A program made the position numbers and the translations under genes. Shown here in pieces: positions 1 through 8,193 of a DNA stretch of 64,000 nucleotides. Numbering within the stretch: the first letter of the stretch is position 1; every line of letters starts with the position of its first letter. Source of the DNA: Bacteroidaceae bacterium (lineage in GTDB: Bacteria > Bacteroidota > Bacteroidia > Bacteroidales > Bacteroidaceae); contig JAFUOP010000027.1 in the NCBI GenBank assembly GCA_017481875.1, positions 62,001 through 126,000 on the forward strand, in the 5' to 3' direction. Below the pieces are notes generated by a model. That model was not told the origin of the DNA. It did not search any database and saw nothing but the letters and a program-made list of their open reading frames with translations.

Positions 1-918
1 GTAAATGTGCTTATCTCATCGTATGGCGGTTTGCTGAGCGACGGACTTGACATTATGCAACAGTTCCGCGACCATGGAGACGTTACTGTGTATATTTCGG
101 GCTTTACAGCATCGGCTGCAACAGTGGTTGCTATGGGTGCCAAAAAGGTCGTAATGGGCAAATATTCAATGTTCCTTATACACAAGTGCTCAAACTACAT
201 TGATGCCTGGGGCAGTTACAATGCCGACCAGCTTCAGCAATTGATTGATGAACTGGTGGCCAATAAGGAGCAGAACGACAAGATTGATGTTGTTCTTGCG
301 AACCTTTATGCCGACAAGTGCAAAAAGAGTGTAGAGGATATGAAGACTATCCTCCAGGAGGGCAAATGGCTCAATTCTGAAGAGGCAAAGAACATAGGCT
401 TCATCGATGAGATTTCTTCTTTTGACGAGAAGATAAATCTTACAGGAAATGAGCGCCGACGTATCATGAACCTGGGCTTGCCGACTGAAGGACTCCCTGC
501 AGAGGACAATCCTTCATGGTTCAATGCGCTTTTTGAGAGACTCAAGGCTTTCAGTAAGGCTGGCTTACCTGACAATGGCGAAAAACTAAATAATTCCACA
601 ACAATGAAGAAAAAGTTCAATTCCCTCGGCAAGGTCCTCAACAAGGAGGAATTTGCCACCGCCGATGACGGCGCAGTTACAATGACTGGTGAGGAGATGC
701 AGGCTGTCGAGGATCGTCTTGCCTCGCTTGAGAACGACATCAACGAAAGGGATACTACCATCGCGCAGCGTGATGAGCGTATCACTGAGCTTGAGTCGCA
801 GATTGAGAACCTGCAGAAACAACCCGGCGATGAGACAACAGATGTGCTTCCTGTAGAGGATTCTCTTAGGGTGGCCGAAGAGAGTAAAAAATTGTACGAC
901 AAAATTAAAGACCTTTAA
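1..918 (+). CDS. Phage head maturation protease (ClpP/S49-like) fused to scaffold-like coiled coil, 5' partial
   Basis: The reading frame is open from base 1, so the N-terminus is missing. The visible part starts in the ClpP-fold motif ISSYGG, followed by the nucleophile region GFTASAATVVAMGA (Ser between the two Ala), the FLIHK histidine segment, and the EGKWLNSEEAKNIGFIDEI end of the fold. After about residue 200 comes a charged heptad-like stretch (roughly residues 230-270) that looks like a coiled-coil scaffold. In tailed phages such a protease trims scaffold and capsid during prohead maturation, and protease-scaffold fusions are common. The capsid gene follows after 2 bases, which supports this role. 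Family assignment is strong; the scaffold role of the C-terminus is inferred. Confidence 0.85.
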   Translation, partial: VNVLISSYGGLLSDGLDIMQQFRDHGDVTVYISGFTASAATVVAMGAKKVVMGKYSMFLIHKCSNYIDAWGSYNADQLQQLIDELVANKEQNDKIDVVLANLYADKCKKSVEDMKTILQEGKWLNSEEAKNIGFIDEISSFDEKINLTGNERRRIMNLGLPTEGLPAEDNPSWFNALFERLKAFSKAGLPDNGEKLNNSTTMKKKFNSLGKVLNKEEFATADDGAVTMTGEEMQAVEDRLASLENDINERDTTIAQRDERITELESQIENLQKQPGDETTDVLPVEDSLRVAEESKKLYDKIKDL

Positions 919-920
919 CT

Positions 921-1889
921 ATGGCTGAAGAAACTACAAAAGTTAAGATTACGCCAGAAGAACTGGCTACATCTGCACGAAAGTATCGTAAGACACTGCT
1001 TATGATGCCTGTTCATGCAATGGGAAAGACATTAGCTCATATGACACCTCGTTATGGTATCCGTTATGCTGAAACAATTGGAGAACTTTCAGGTGACATG
1101 GAGATGGGTCCTTATTCTGAAACAAGAGTGGACAACGAAAAAGTTGAGATAAAGGGTAGAACTCTTTTTACATACTTCGGTTCTGTTGTGAAAAACTTCT
1201 CTCCTAATAGTGTCGTAGGTTCTATCTATGATGCTGCGCAGACTAAAGGCGAGGCCCTTAAGCGTACAGAAATAGCACAGAGGGTTGTATCTTTCCTTGC
1301 AGCTAAAGTAGGCAAGAACCTTAATGCTGCTATCTGGAATGCAGTTCGAAATCCCGAAGGTAGTACTTCTAAAGACTTGTTCAATGGCTTTGACACTATT
1401 GCAGCCAATGAGATTTCTGATGGCAATATCGCTGTTGCTAAGAAGAATCTCTATGAGTTCACAGAACCTATCACTGTAAACAATGCTGTTGAACAGCTCA
1501 AATCATTCTGTCGTGCTGCAGATTCTGTTCTCCGTGATCGTGATGAACTCAAACTTTATGTATCGCAGGACATCTACGATGCGTATGTAGACGACTACCA
1601 GGCTACGGTCGGTCCCATCGTTTATAACAAGACTTTTGACAAGTTGACTGTTGAGGGTTTTGATAATGTTGAACTTGTTGTCTTGGCCAACAAGAAAAAT
1701 TCTCCTTTCATTCAGTTGTCAACCAAAAATAATATGCAGGTAGGATTCAACCAGCGTGGTGAGGAGGAGCATATCGCTATTGAGAAGTACAAGAGCTTTG
1801 TGCTTACTTTCGAGGCTACAATGTTTATGGGTTGCCAGTATGAGAGCATTTCACCTGAGGTGCTGCTTGTTGGTAAACTCGCATCTTAA
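921..1889 (+). CDS. Major capsid protein (HK97-fold type)
   Basis: A 322-residue protein directly behind the head protease, the standard place for the capsid gene. It has a mostly helical N-terminal third, a central alpha/beta part with a spine-helix-like segment near 110-130 (RTEIAQRVVSFLAAKVGKNL), and an ending typical of HK97-type capsid proteins (FEATMFMGCQYESISPEVLL). No separate N-terminal scaffold is present, which fits the scaffold being carried by the upstream gene. The ATG lies 2 bases after the protease stop, so the two are co-transcribed. The assignment rests on length, context and general pattern; a structure prediction would settle the fold. Confidence 0.75.
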   Translation: MAEETTKVKITPEELATSARKYRKTLLMMPVHAMGKTLAHMTPRYGIRYAETIGELSGDMEMGPYSETRVDNEKVEIKGRTLFTYFGSVVKNFSPNSVVGSIYDAAQTKGEALKRTEIAQRVVSFLAAKVGKNLNAAIWNAVRNPEGSTSKDLFNGFDTIAANEISDGNIAVAKKNLYEFTEPITVNNAVEQLKSFCRAADSVLRDRDELKLYVSQDIYDAYVDDYQATVGPIVYNKTFDKLTVEGFDNVELVVLANKKNSPFIQLSTKNNMQVGFNQRGEEEHIAIEKYKSFVLTFEATMFMGCQYESISPEVLLVGKLAS

Positions 1890-1903
1890 GAAAGGAGGTA
1901 AAT

Positions 1904-2494
1904 ATGGCTACTAAATGTAATTCTAAAATATATTCATCGCTTCGTTTCTGCGGTGGCAAGACTGTGCTTCCCGGTATCAAAAGGACCGTTTATTTCATCT
2001 CTGCATATGACATTGTGAAATGGCCAAAACTGCCGAACATCGAGGACGCTGCAAGTATGGCCGATATTGCTGTGCTTGTGGGTGATTACGGTCTTGCAGC
2101 TGACGCTAAGTGGAAACGTATGGATGTGCTTACTACTGACTCCGACATCTCTTCTGAGTCGCAGGGTGATGCTCCATCGAAGACCTTCATCAACAAGTGT
2201 AACTTGAAGCATGCCGGCCGTAACGAAGAGGCTACCGGCTTCTGTCGTATGGCCAACAGTGACAACCTTGTTTATCTTGTTGAACAGCGTGATGGCGGTT
2301 TCCGTGTTATCGGTAACGATATGTTCGAGACAAACACTAAACCTTCACAGGCTTCAGGAGCCAAGGAGACAGATACCAGTGGCACAACCATCGCTATCGA
2401 GGTTACTGACCTTTGCCCGGCTCCTTTCTACAAAGGAAAGATTGAGACCGAGGATGGTGACATCGATGCCTCTACCGGCGAAGCTGCTGAATAA
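1904..2494 (+). CDS. Phage structural protein, possibly tail tube or head decoration
   Basis: A 196-residue protein preceded by an unusually perfect Shine-Dalgarno site (AAAGGAGG at 1891-1898), rare in this phylum and suggesting high expression. It starts 14 bases after the capsid stop. The sequence is beta-rich, with mid-protein KTFINKCNLKHAGRNEEATGF and an acidic low-complexity tail ending DASTGEAAE. High expression next to the capsid gene fits an abundant virion protein such as a tail tube or decoration protein. I do not recognise the family, so the role is inferred only from context. A hairpin at 2520-2563 follows the gene. Confidence 0.5.
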   Translation: MATKCNSKIYSSLRFCGGKTVLPGIKRTVYFISAYDIVKWPKLPNIEDAASMADIAVLVGDYGLAADAKWKRMDVLTTDSDISSESQGDAPSKTFINKCNLKHAGRNEEATGFCRMANSDNLVYLVEQRDGGFRVIGNDMFETNTKPSQASGAKETDTSGTTIAIEVTDLCPAPFYKGKIETEDGDIDASTGEAAE

Positions 2495-2519
2495 TTAAAG
2501 TAAAAATCGTTGTGTGTAT

Positions 2520-2563
2520 GGTCGGCAGTTCTGGCAATTTCTTGTTAGTCCTGCCGACCTTTT
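2520..2563 (+). terminator. Hairpin after the capsid-region genes
   Basis: A perfect 9-bp stem (GGTCGGCAG with CTGCCGACC) encloses a 22-base loop and is followed by four T. The long loop and short T run make it a weak terminator or attenuator. It could lower expression of downstream genes relative to the capsid genes. Confidence 0.45.
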
Positions 2564-2575
2564 GACTTAAATACT

Positions 2576-3349
2576 ATGGACAATAATTTGACTAAACAGA
2601 TTCAGGAGTGGCTTGACACTCCGGTAAGTGAGAGAAATATTTCTGTCGGCGCAGAAATGCTGCTTAAACTCAACCGTAATCGTATTCTATACCAGAACAT
2701 CATTCGCCGCGGTGTGAAGATGATGGGCAAGCTTGAATACGAGCTCAAGAAGTATCATCGTATGCGCATAGACAACAAGACTGTTGCCGATGTGGTACGT
2801 CTCGAAAAGGAGGTTATGCCCAAAGTGCAGAAGTTTGTTGAGGAGGAGCCTGCCAAGGCTGAACACGCAGGCAAACGCGAGGATCACGATGAACTCCCCG
2901 AGGAGATACAGGCTCTATGGGATGAGAACTTTGAGCAGTATGCCAAAGTGAAAGCTCTCTTTGAGGAGTTGAAGGCGATGGCAAATATGGAGCCTTGCGA
3001 CCGCTATGAAAAATTGAAGCTCCTGGACGAGGCCGAGAGCAAATATCGCAAGAACTTAGCGGATTACGATGCTTATCTTAAGGAAAAACCTTTTCCTGAA
3101 GATAAGGATGATAAGGAAGATAACTTCCCGATGGACCCGGCAGAACTGGCCAAAGAAATCAATAACTCAAGGAAGTATATCTCAAGCAACAAGGATAAAC
3201 TTGCCGCTTTGATTGAGAAGGACCAGGAAAAGGCCGAGGCTCTGCGTGCCAAGATGCAGGAGCGAGTTGATACAATACAGTCTGCAGGTGTCCCTTTCTC
3301 GCCTGACCAGCAGACCGAATTGGAATCTTTGGGCATAATCTTCAAGTGA
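2576..3349 (+). CDS. Phage hypothetical protein, helical, charged
   Basis: A 257-residue, highly charged, almost entirely helical protein. The segments 115-165 and 190-235 look like coiled coils rich in E, K, A and L. There is no signal peptide or membrane segment. It stands between the capsid genes and the PLD-like gene, and its stop is one base before the next start, so translation of the two is probably coupled. A scaffold, chaperone or DNA-packaging accessory role would fit the composition, but nothing in the sequence proves one. Confidence 0.55.
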   Translation: MDNNLTKQIQEWLDTPVSERNISVGAEMLLKLNRNRILYQNIIRRGVKMMGKLEYELKKYHRMRIDNKTVADVVRLEKEVMPKVQKFVEEEPAKAEHAGKREDHDELPEEIQALWDENFEQYAKVKALFEELKAMANMEPCDRYEKLKLLDEAESKYRKNLADYDAYLKEKPFPEDKDDKEDNFPMDPAELAKEINNSRKYISSNKDKLAALIEKDQEKAEALRAKMQERVDTIQSAGVPFSPDQQTELESLGIIFK

Positions 3350-3350
3350 T

Positions 3351-3830
3351 ATGCCTGTAGAGTTGGTAAAGTTCGAGAATAGGCCTTTGCAGGCTTATTT
3401 CTCGAACACTACTCAACTTGCCGATGTCATCGCCTCGATTCTGGAACACATCGGCCCGGCAGAGATTGTGATATCCACCTTCTCTACCAGCGAAGAGTTC
3501 CTCAGACGGATATTCCGTTATAAACGAGACGGGAAAATAACATCGGCCACTCTCTTTTGTGATTTGAAGGCTGCAAGAAAAACAGTCCATCTTTACAAGT
3601 TCATTACGGAACTTTTTGATGCTGTATATCTTGCCGAAAACCATTCAAAGGTACTTTTGCTTTCAAATAAGAATTATAAAATATCTGTTGTTACCTCGCA
3701 GAACCAAACAAGAGGAGACCGCTTTGAGTGCGGTGTCGTTTCATCATCTGCAGAGCTGTTTGATGTACTCGCCAAAGGTTTTGCCTGTATGCAAGAAAAA
3801 TCATTGCCTATCGATGGACTTCTCGGATAA
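3351..3830 (+). CDS. PLD-superfamily-like phage protein
   Basis: A 159-residue protein with the layout of a single phospholipase-D half domain: a first strand with AEIVISTFSTSEEFLRRIF, then HSKVLLLSN (HxK motif), followed about 15 residues later by TSQNQTRGDRFE, matching the (G/T)SxN...E end of the motif. Proteins of this family act as nucleases or phosphodiesterases, usually as dimers when only one HxK is present. The aspartate of the classical HKD motif is not obvious, so activity is uncertain. It lies just upstream of the terminase genes, hinting at a DNA-processing job during packaging, which is inference. Its end overlaps the next gene by 17 bases. Confidence 0.55.
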   Translation: MPVELVKFENRPLQAYFSNTTQLADVIASILEHIGPAEIVISTFSTSEEFLRRIFRYKRDGKITSATLFCDLKAARKTVHLYKFITELFDAVYLAENHSKVLLLSNKNYKISVVTSQNQTRGDRFECGVVSSSAELFDVLAKGFACMQEKSLPIDGLLG

Positions 3831-4089
3831 TATAATCAATCAAATTCAGGAACTGGCCGAGGCATTAACCCCGGTGAGTGACATTGCAGCTCTGCTCGAT
3901 ATCGATGAGAACGAATTGCGCGAGGAAATCAACTATGTAAATTCGCCGGTGCGCCGTGCTTACAATAAAGGTAAAGCGAAGACTGCACTGGCTTTGCGTA
4001 AGCAGGAACTTGAACTTGCGCGAGTCGGTTCGCCTCTTGCAGTCCAGCTTACTGCCACTTACATCAAGGATATGACAATCGATGAGTAA
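3814..4089 (+). CDS. Small phage DNA-binding-like protein, candidate terminase accessory
   Basis: A 91-residue protein. The frame is open further upstream, but ATG 3814 is chosen because it gives a soluble protein overlapping the preceding gene by only 17 bases, while earlier starts would bury it in that gene. Residues 20-45 (SDIAALLDIDENELREEINY) look like a helix-turn-helix, followed by a basic stretch around YNKGKAKTALALRKQELELAR. Small HTH proteins directly before a large terminase often help recognise the packaging site. The next gene starts 2 bases after its stop. The role is inferred from position and the HTH-like pattern. Confidence 0.5.
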   Translation: MDFSDNIINQIQELAEALTPVSDIAALLDIDENELREEINYVNSPVRRAYNKGKAKTALALRKQELELARVGSPLAVQLTATYIKDMTIDE

Positions 4090-4091
4090 CT

Positions 4092-4712
4092 ATGCCACTG
4101 CCAGCTATCATAGATACCGCCCGTGAATATTTGTTCAGTGACGTTGCCGATATGACTCTGCACTGTCTGCCTGCAGCTACGCAGACGCACATCCTGCGTC
4201 TGCGAGATCTTTATAACTACTGGCTGCAGCACCCCAAGGCCGCCGACAAGGAAATAGTCCTGAAACTGCAGAACGATTACTGTTTGGCTAAAAGCCAGGC
4301 ATACACTGACCTCTCTATCCTCAAGACTCTCCTGGGCGAACTGCAGAAGACAACCAAGGATTATCATCGCTTTCGCTTCAATCAGATGATTCAAGAGGCC
4401 TACGAGTTGGCCCGAGTTCAGAAGGATGCCAAGGCTATGCAGGCTGCAGCAGCTCAATATGCCAAGTACAATCAGCTGGACAAAGAGGATGCTCTCAACT
4501 TCGACTATGAGAAAATAATCGTGCAGACTTTCGTGCCGACAGAAGATCCTTCGGTTGCCGGATTCAAACCTATTCCCAACATCCGTGAGAAGATACGCAG
4601 TAAGATTGACTTCTATAGTCAGGACAGTGAGTTTATTGAGGAGATTGAAATTGAAGAGGCTGATTACAATCCCGATGAAATCTTTAATGTGAAAAATGGA
4701 GACTCCAAATAA
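4092..4712 (+). CDS. Candidate terminase small subunit
   Basis: A 206-residue helical protein whose end overlaps the large terminase by 17 bases. The first half is helical (residues about 25-120), with YNYWLQHPKAADKEIVLKL and a following segment like those of phage small terminases. The C-terminal third is acidic and ends with EEADYNPDEIF, a type of tail used in other phages to contact the large subunit. Translational coupling with the terminase large subunit is the main support. I do not recognise a named family. The 91-residue gene just upstream could share or compete for the small-subunit role. Confidence 0.5.
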   Translation: MPLPAIIDTAREYLFSDVADMTLHCLPAATQTHILRLRDLYNYWLQHPKAADKEIVLKLQNDYCLAKSQAYTDLSILKTLLGELQKTTKDYHRFRFNQMIQEAYELARVQKDAKAMQAAAAQYAKYNQLDKEDALNFDYEKIIVQTFVPTEDPSVAGFKPIPNIREKIRSKIDFYSQDSEFIEEIEIEEADYNPDEIFNVKNGDSK

Positions 4713-6324
4713 AGTTTTCCTGAACGATATTCAACAGGAGGTTATGTATATCGGCGCAAAGGACACTGTCCTTTGTGCTGGTCGTGCGTTGGGTAAGGGT
4801 GTCATTCACGCAATGTATAACTTGCGTAATTTCCAGAGAATGCCCCGTTCAATTACCGGCTTTGTTGTGGCCAACTGTAAACGTGGTCTTACCAATACGC
4901 TTCCGTCAATGTTGGTGCACTGGGAGAACTGGGGATTCAAACGTGATATCCATTGGGTTATCGGCAGAAAACCTCCTCGAGCCTGGAAATGGCCAGAGCC
5001 TATATTTCGCCCCGAGAACTATGACAATGTCATATCGTTCTATAACGGCTCCATCGGATATCTTATCTCTCAAGACCGTTCGGGTACCTCCAACTCGCAG
5101 AGTTATGATGCTCTGGATATCGACGAGGCAAAGTTCATTGACTTTGCCCAGCTCAAGGATGAAACATTTCCGGCGAATCGAGGAAACAGACAATACTTTG
5201 GCAAGTGCTGTTTCCATCACGGTATGCTGATAACCTCGGATATGCCTACAACAAAGAAAGGCAGTTGGTTTCTTGATTATTCAACCAAGTGCGACCAGGA
5301 ATTGATTGATGTCATCAAGGGTATTGTCTTTGAAATATGGAAAGTAAAGAACCGTATTGCTGAGCTTCAGCGAAGTGGCAAGCCTGTTCCTGAATATACA
5401 AGGCAGTATCTCGGCCAACTGAACCGCGACCTGTGCCGGTTGCGTTCTGTTGCCGTCTACTACCGTGAGGCTTCAACCATATATAACCTTGCGGTCCTTG
5501 GAGAGGCTTTCATCGCCCAGCTCAAGAGAGATTTACCGCCTCTTACTTTCCAGACATCGGTGATGTGTAGGCGCATCGGTCTGTCACGCGATGGCTTCTA
5601 TAATTCTTTGACCGAGCGTAATTATTATTCTTCAACAGATTTCTCTGTACTTGACAACCTGGAGTATCGTTTTGATGATATACAGAATGCCGGCTATGCT
5701 ATCGATGCGGATGTTGATAGGTTTGCTCCTATTGCCATTGCGTTTGACTACAATGCCAATATCAACTGGCTCGTTGCCGGGCAAGTGAAAGATGGGAAAC
5801 TGCGAATCATCAAATCTTTTTTCGTAAAGTATGAGCGTAAGCTCGTGGAACTGGTTGCTGACTTCTGCAACTACTATCGTCATCACAAACGAAAAGAGGT
5901 TATCTTCTATTACGACTCTACGGCTCTGGGTAGTAACTATGCTGTGAATGATGAGGATTTCCGTTGGGTAATTGTCAATGCTTTCAAGAAGCAGGGATGG
6001 CTGGTGCGAGATACCAACACTTACATCGGTAAGCCTATGCACCACCCAGAGAAGCAGCTACTCATTAACCGAATGTTGTCCGGACGTGCACGACTGCAGA
6101 TCCTGTTCAACCGCGAGAACAATGAGGACCTGCTCATATCGATACAGACCGCCGGAGTCTATAATGGCCATAAGGATAAACGCGGTGAGAAGCTTGCCGA
6201 GACCGAAGAGGATAAACTCGAGAGCAGAACCGACGGCAGTGATGCCTTTGATACATTGGCCATCGGCTGTGAACGATTCCCAATCAGTACATACGATGTC
6301 GGTATTACCTCCGTGTTCAAGTAG
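4696..6324 (+). CDS. Phage terminase large subunit
   Basis: A 542-residue packaging motor. The ATPase half carries a deviant Walker A (GRALGKG, residues 29-35) and Walker B with catalytic acids (ALDIDEA, D143-E144). The nuclease half has the RNase-H-like acidic residues D351 (AIAFDYNA), D407 (VIFYYDST) and a third in TDGSDAFDTLAIG near 518. It translocates DNA into the prohead and cuts the concatemer. Length and motif order are normal for the family. It is the last gene before a strong terminator at 6343-6370, with the portal placed 3 kb further on rather than next to it, which is unusual. Confidence 0.9.
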   Translation: METPNKVFLNDIQQEVMYIGAKDTVLCAGRALGKGVIHAMYNLRNFQRMPRSITGFVVANCKRGLTNTLPSMLVHWENWGFKRDIHWVIGRKPPRAWKWPEPIFRPENYDNVISFYNGSIGYLISQDRSGTSNSQSYDALDIDEAKFIDFAQLKDETFPANRGNRQYFGKCCFHHGMLITSDMPTTKKGSWFLDYSTKCDQELIDVIKGIVFEIWKVKNRIAELQRSGKPVPEYTRQYLGQLNRDLCRLRSVAVYYREASTIYNLAVLGEAFIAQLKRDLPPLTFQTSVMCRRIGLSRDGFYNSLTERNYYSSTDFSVLDNLEYRFDDIQNAGYAIDADVDRFAPIAIAFDYNANINWLVAGQVKDGKLRIIKSFFVKYERKLVELVADFCNYYRHHKRKEVIFYYDSTALGSNYAVNDEDFRWVIVNAFKKQGWLVRDTNTYIGKPMHHPEKQLLINRMLSGRARLQILFNRENNEDLLISIQTAGVYNGHKDKRGEKLAETEEDKLESRTDGSDAFDTLAIGCERFPISTYDVGITSVFK

Positions 6325-6342
6325 GTAATCGGCGAATAGGTA

Positions 6343-6370
6343 GGGCACTCAAATCGAGTGTCCTTTTTTT
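6343..6370 (+). terminator. Rho-independent terminator after terminase
   Basis: An 8-bp stem (GGGCACTC with GAGTGTCC, one G-T wobble), a 5-base loop and seven consecutive T. It starts 18 bases after the terminase stop and marks the left edge of the cargo segment. Confidence 0.8.
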
Positions 6371-6524
6371 ATGCGCGCATTCGCGCTTACCGCCGTTGTC
6401 GCTCGGCATATTCCGCTAAAAATGAAATCGGTAATCGGCGCTCGGGCGGAGGGCGCTGGGGGGTATCCTGACCCTTAACCGCATAAAATGCGGCGGGGCG
6501 CTCGCGTAATTGCCCGATACTCAT

Positions 6525-6815
6525 TCAATTACGCTCGCGAGGGGCGGAAAAAATCCAAATTTCTCGAATTTTCCCCGTTTTTTCGATAGGTAATTCATTC
6601 TTTTTCAAGCGCCTGCAAAAGGGTGCGCGCGGCGAAATTCCTTTCATTTTTGACATATTTCTTTCAGATATGCAATATGAACAGAATTTCGCGGTTCCGT
6701 ACCCTGCTTGTATTTTCTCCGTCTCTTCATCAAGTTTCAAGACCGAATACTGCACGGGTGTTCTTGTTTCTATTGCGATAGCGTTGCTATCTGTTTTTTG
6801 CTCTTTTTCTCCCAC
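6525..6815 (-). CDS. Small hypothetical protein on the opposite strand, possible
   Basis: A 96-residue frame opposite to the phage genes. It is supported by a promoter in the right place (6874-6904, minus strand) leaving a leader of about 50 bases. The protein starts MGEKEQKTDSNAIAIETRT, is basic, and has one CxxC pair (FCSYCIS) and no membrane segment. The surrounding DNA has unusual composition, with GC-rich short repeats such as gctcgcg. No family is recognised. It may instead be a non-coding or regulatory stretch that happens to stay open. Confidence 0.35.
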   Translation of the reverse strand: MGEKEQKTDSNAIAIETRTPVQYSVLKLDEETEKIQAGYGTAKFCSYCISERNMSKMKGISPRAPFCRRLKKNELPIEKTGKIREIWIFSAPRERN

Positions 6816-6873
6816 TTCGCCTTTTAATTAAATCCTTTGTATAGCGACCGTTCTGTGTTTCCCTTTTTCCGCT

Positions 6874-6904
6874 GCAAAGGTACTTTCGCCATCTCGCTAA
6901 TCAA
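6874..6904 (-). promoter_or_regulatory. Bacteroidetes-type promoter, leftward
   Basis: Read on the minus strand, TTG (6902-6904) is followed after 19 bases by TACCTTTGC (6874-6882), a full match to the -33/-7 pattern of this phylum. It would drive the small leftward frame at 6525-6815 or an untranslated RNA. Confidence 0.6.
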
Positions 6905-7033
6905 GGTCAGGCCGATGGTTTCTCAACTCTACACAAGCGGAGACAGCTTTTTTCAGAACAACGGTAATGAGTATGTGATATGCTGAACGAGTTCGAGATA
7001 TGGAGACTATGTGTAAAGGAATTTAGAAAGGTT

Positions 7034-7411
7034 ATGAAACAGATTAGCGAAGAAAAGAAAAAACGCGCCCAGGAGCGCAGACAGCAGTTGAGCGCATTAT
7101 CGCGCGAATTAAAAGCAGTGGCCAATCTTACAGGAGAGGCCGACAGCGTGAACGAGTTGCTGAAAGGTTATTACGCGAGCACATACGGCACAACCGACCT
7201 CCGCACCTTTGAGGAATGGAAGAAAGCCGGCTACACAGTGAAGAAAGGGCAACAGTCATATATGATATGGGCAACACCCAAGGCTACCAAATCGGAACGC
7301 GAGAGAGTGGCCGAGGCAAAGGCCAAAGGAGAGCAAGCAACCGAGCGAGAGGATTATTTCCCAGTGTGCCACCTCTTCGATATTAAACAAGTTCATACAA
7401 TAACAAAATAA
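7034..7411 (+). CDS. ArdC-like ssDNA-binding domain protein, N-terminal domain only
   Basis: About 125 residues. The frame is open from 6980, but ATG 7034 is preferred because AGAAAGG lies just before it. The core LRTFEEWKKAGYTVKKGQQS with the later EREDYFPVCHLFDIKQV matches the N-terminal ssDNA-binding domain of ArdC-type antirestriction proteins. Full ArdC proteins are about 300 residues with a metallopeptidase domain, which is absent here. Such short versions occur in Bacteroidales mobile elements. ArdC proteins protect incoming single-stranded DNA from restriction during conjugation; whether the stand-alone domain does so is unknown. It sits in a cargo block bounded by terminators at 6343 and 8006. 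Confidence 0.6.
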   Translation: MKQISEEKKKRAQERRQQLSALSRELKAVANLTGEADSVNELLKGYYASTYGTTDLRTFEEWKKAGYTVKKGQQSYMIWATPKATKSERERVAEAKAKGEQATEREDYFPVCHLFDIKQVHTITK

Positions 7412-7463
7412 GCGGACACCGCGCGACAGGTGTATAGTATTAACTCCTTAAATTTATAGAACT

Positions 7464-7988
7464 ATGGAGACAACAAAAAAGAACATCGAGAGTGCAAACG
7501 TAATGAACAACGCAACAGCAGAGGCTGGCAAAATTATTGTTGCCACCGTGCCTCCAGTGAAAGGCAACGAGGTTGCCCCCTCTGGAACTCCCCCAGCTCC
7601 CAAGGCAGAGAAGAAGGGCAAGGAGGCCAAGCCCAAGAGCGAGGCACAGCGCAAGGCCGAAGAACTACAGCGAGAGATGGAGCGCAAGCAGGCCGAGCTT
7701 GCCGAGTGCCTCAAGGTGCTTGAGGCGAAGAAGGAACTTTCAGCCAAGCGTACAAAGTTTATCGAGACGCTTGACCAAATCAACACCGCAGAAGAGGTGC
7801 TCAATGAGGATGACACTTTCGAGGTTACAAACTACCGCCTCATTTTCGCGAACTCGGGCGCGCCCTCATACCGCGAGGAGAGCATTTTCAAGATATCGAA
7901 CCGTGAGCTCTTGTTGCACTTTGTGGATTTCATCCGCGATAAGATAAACAAGAAAATTGCCGAGATTGAGGCCGAACTCGTTAAATAA
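7464..7988 (+). CDS. Mobile-element hypothetical protein with Pro/Ala linker and coiled coil
   Basis: A 174-residue protein in three visible parts: an N-terminal low-complexity stretch rich in A, P, T and K (residues 1-55), a strong coiled coil (about 60-110, alternating E, K, Q and L) and a C-terminal helical part with TFEVTNYRLIFANSGAPSYREESIFKISNRE. No signal peptide or membrane segment is present. It lies 52 bases after the ArdC-like gene in the same direction, followed by a strong terminator, so the two probably form one cargo unit. No known function; I cannot assign a family. Confidence 0.6.
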   Translation: METTKKNIESANVMNNATAEAGKIIVATVPPVKGNEVAPSGTPPAPKAEKKGKEAKPKSEAQRKAEELQREMERKQAELAECLKVLEAKKELSAKRTKFIETLDQINTAEEVLNEDDTFEVTNYRLIFANSGAPSYREESIFKISNRELLLHFVDFIRDKINKKIAEIEAELVK

Positions 7989-8005
7989 CGGCCACAGCGA
8001 GAAAG

Positions 8006-8035
8006 GGAGTAACGCACAGCGTTGCTCCTTTTTTT
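8006..8035 (+). terminator. Rho-independent terminator closing the cargo segment
   Basis: A 10-bp stem (GGAGTAACGC with GCGTTGCTCC, one wobble), a 3-base loop and seven T. It begins 17 bases after the stop of the coiled-coil protein. The 158 bases that follow, up to the next gene, hold a GC-rich hairpin (CGCCGCC TTA GGCGG-type, near 8098-8115) and no gene. Confidence 0.85.
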
Positions 8036-8193
8036 GTGCATATTGCCGACTATATGCACAAGGAAGCACGGCCTTTTGTGCACGTTTTCAAAAAATCGCG
8101 CCGCCTTACGGCGGCAGGTGGCGTTCGCTACGGAACGGTTTTGTCTTTTTAGCTTGTGCTGGTGTGGGTTACTTTTGGTCTAAAATAAATTCT

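Noticed and set aside
306..902. 198-residue frame opposite the head protease
   Set aside because: Serine-rich shadow of the plus-strand gene; the plus strand has clear protease motifs.
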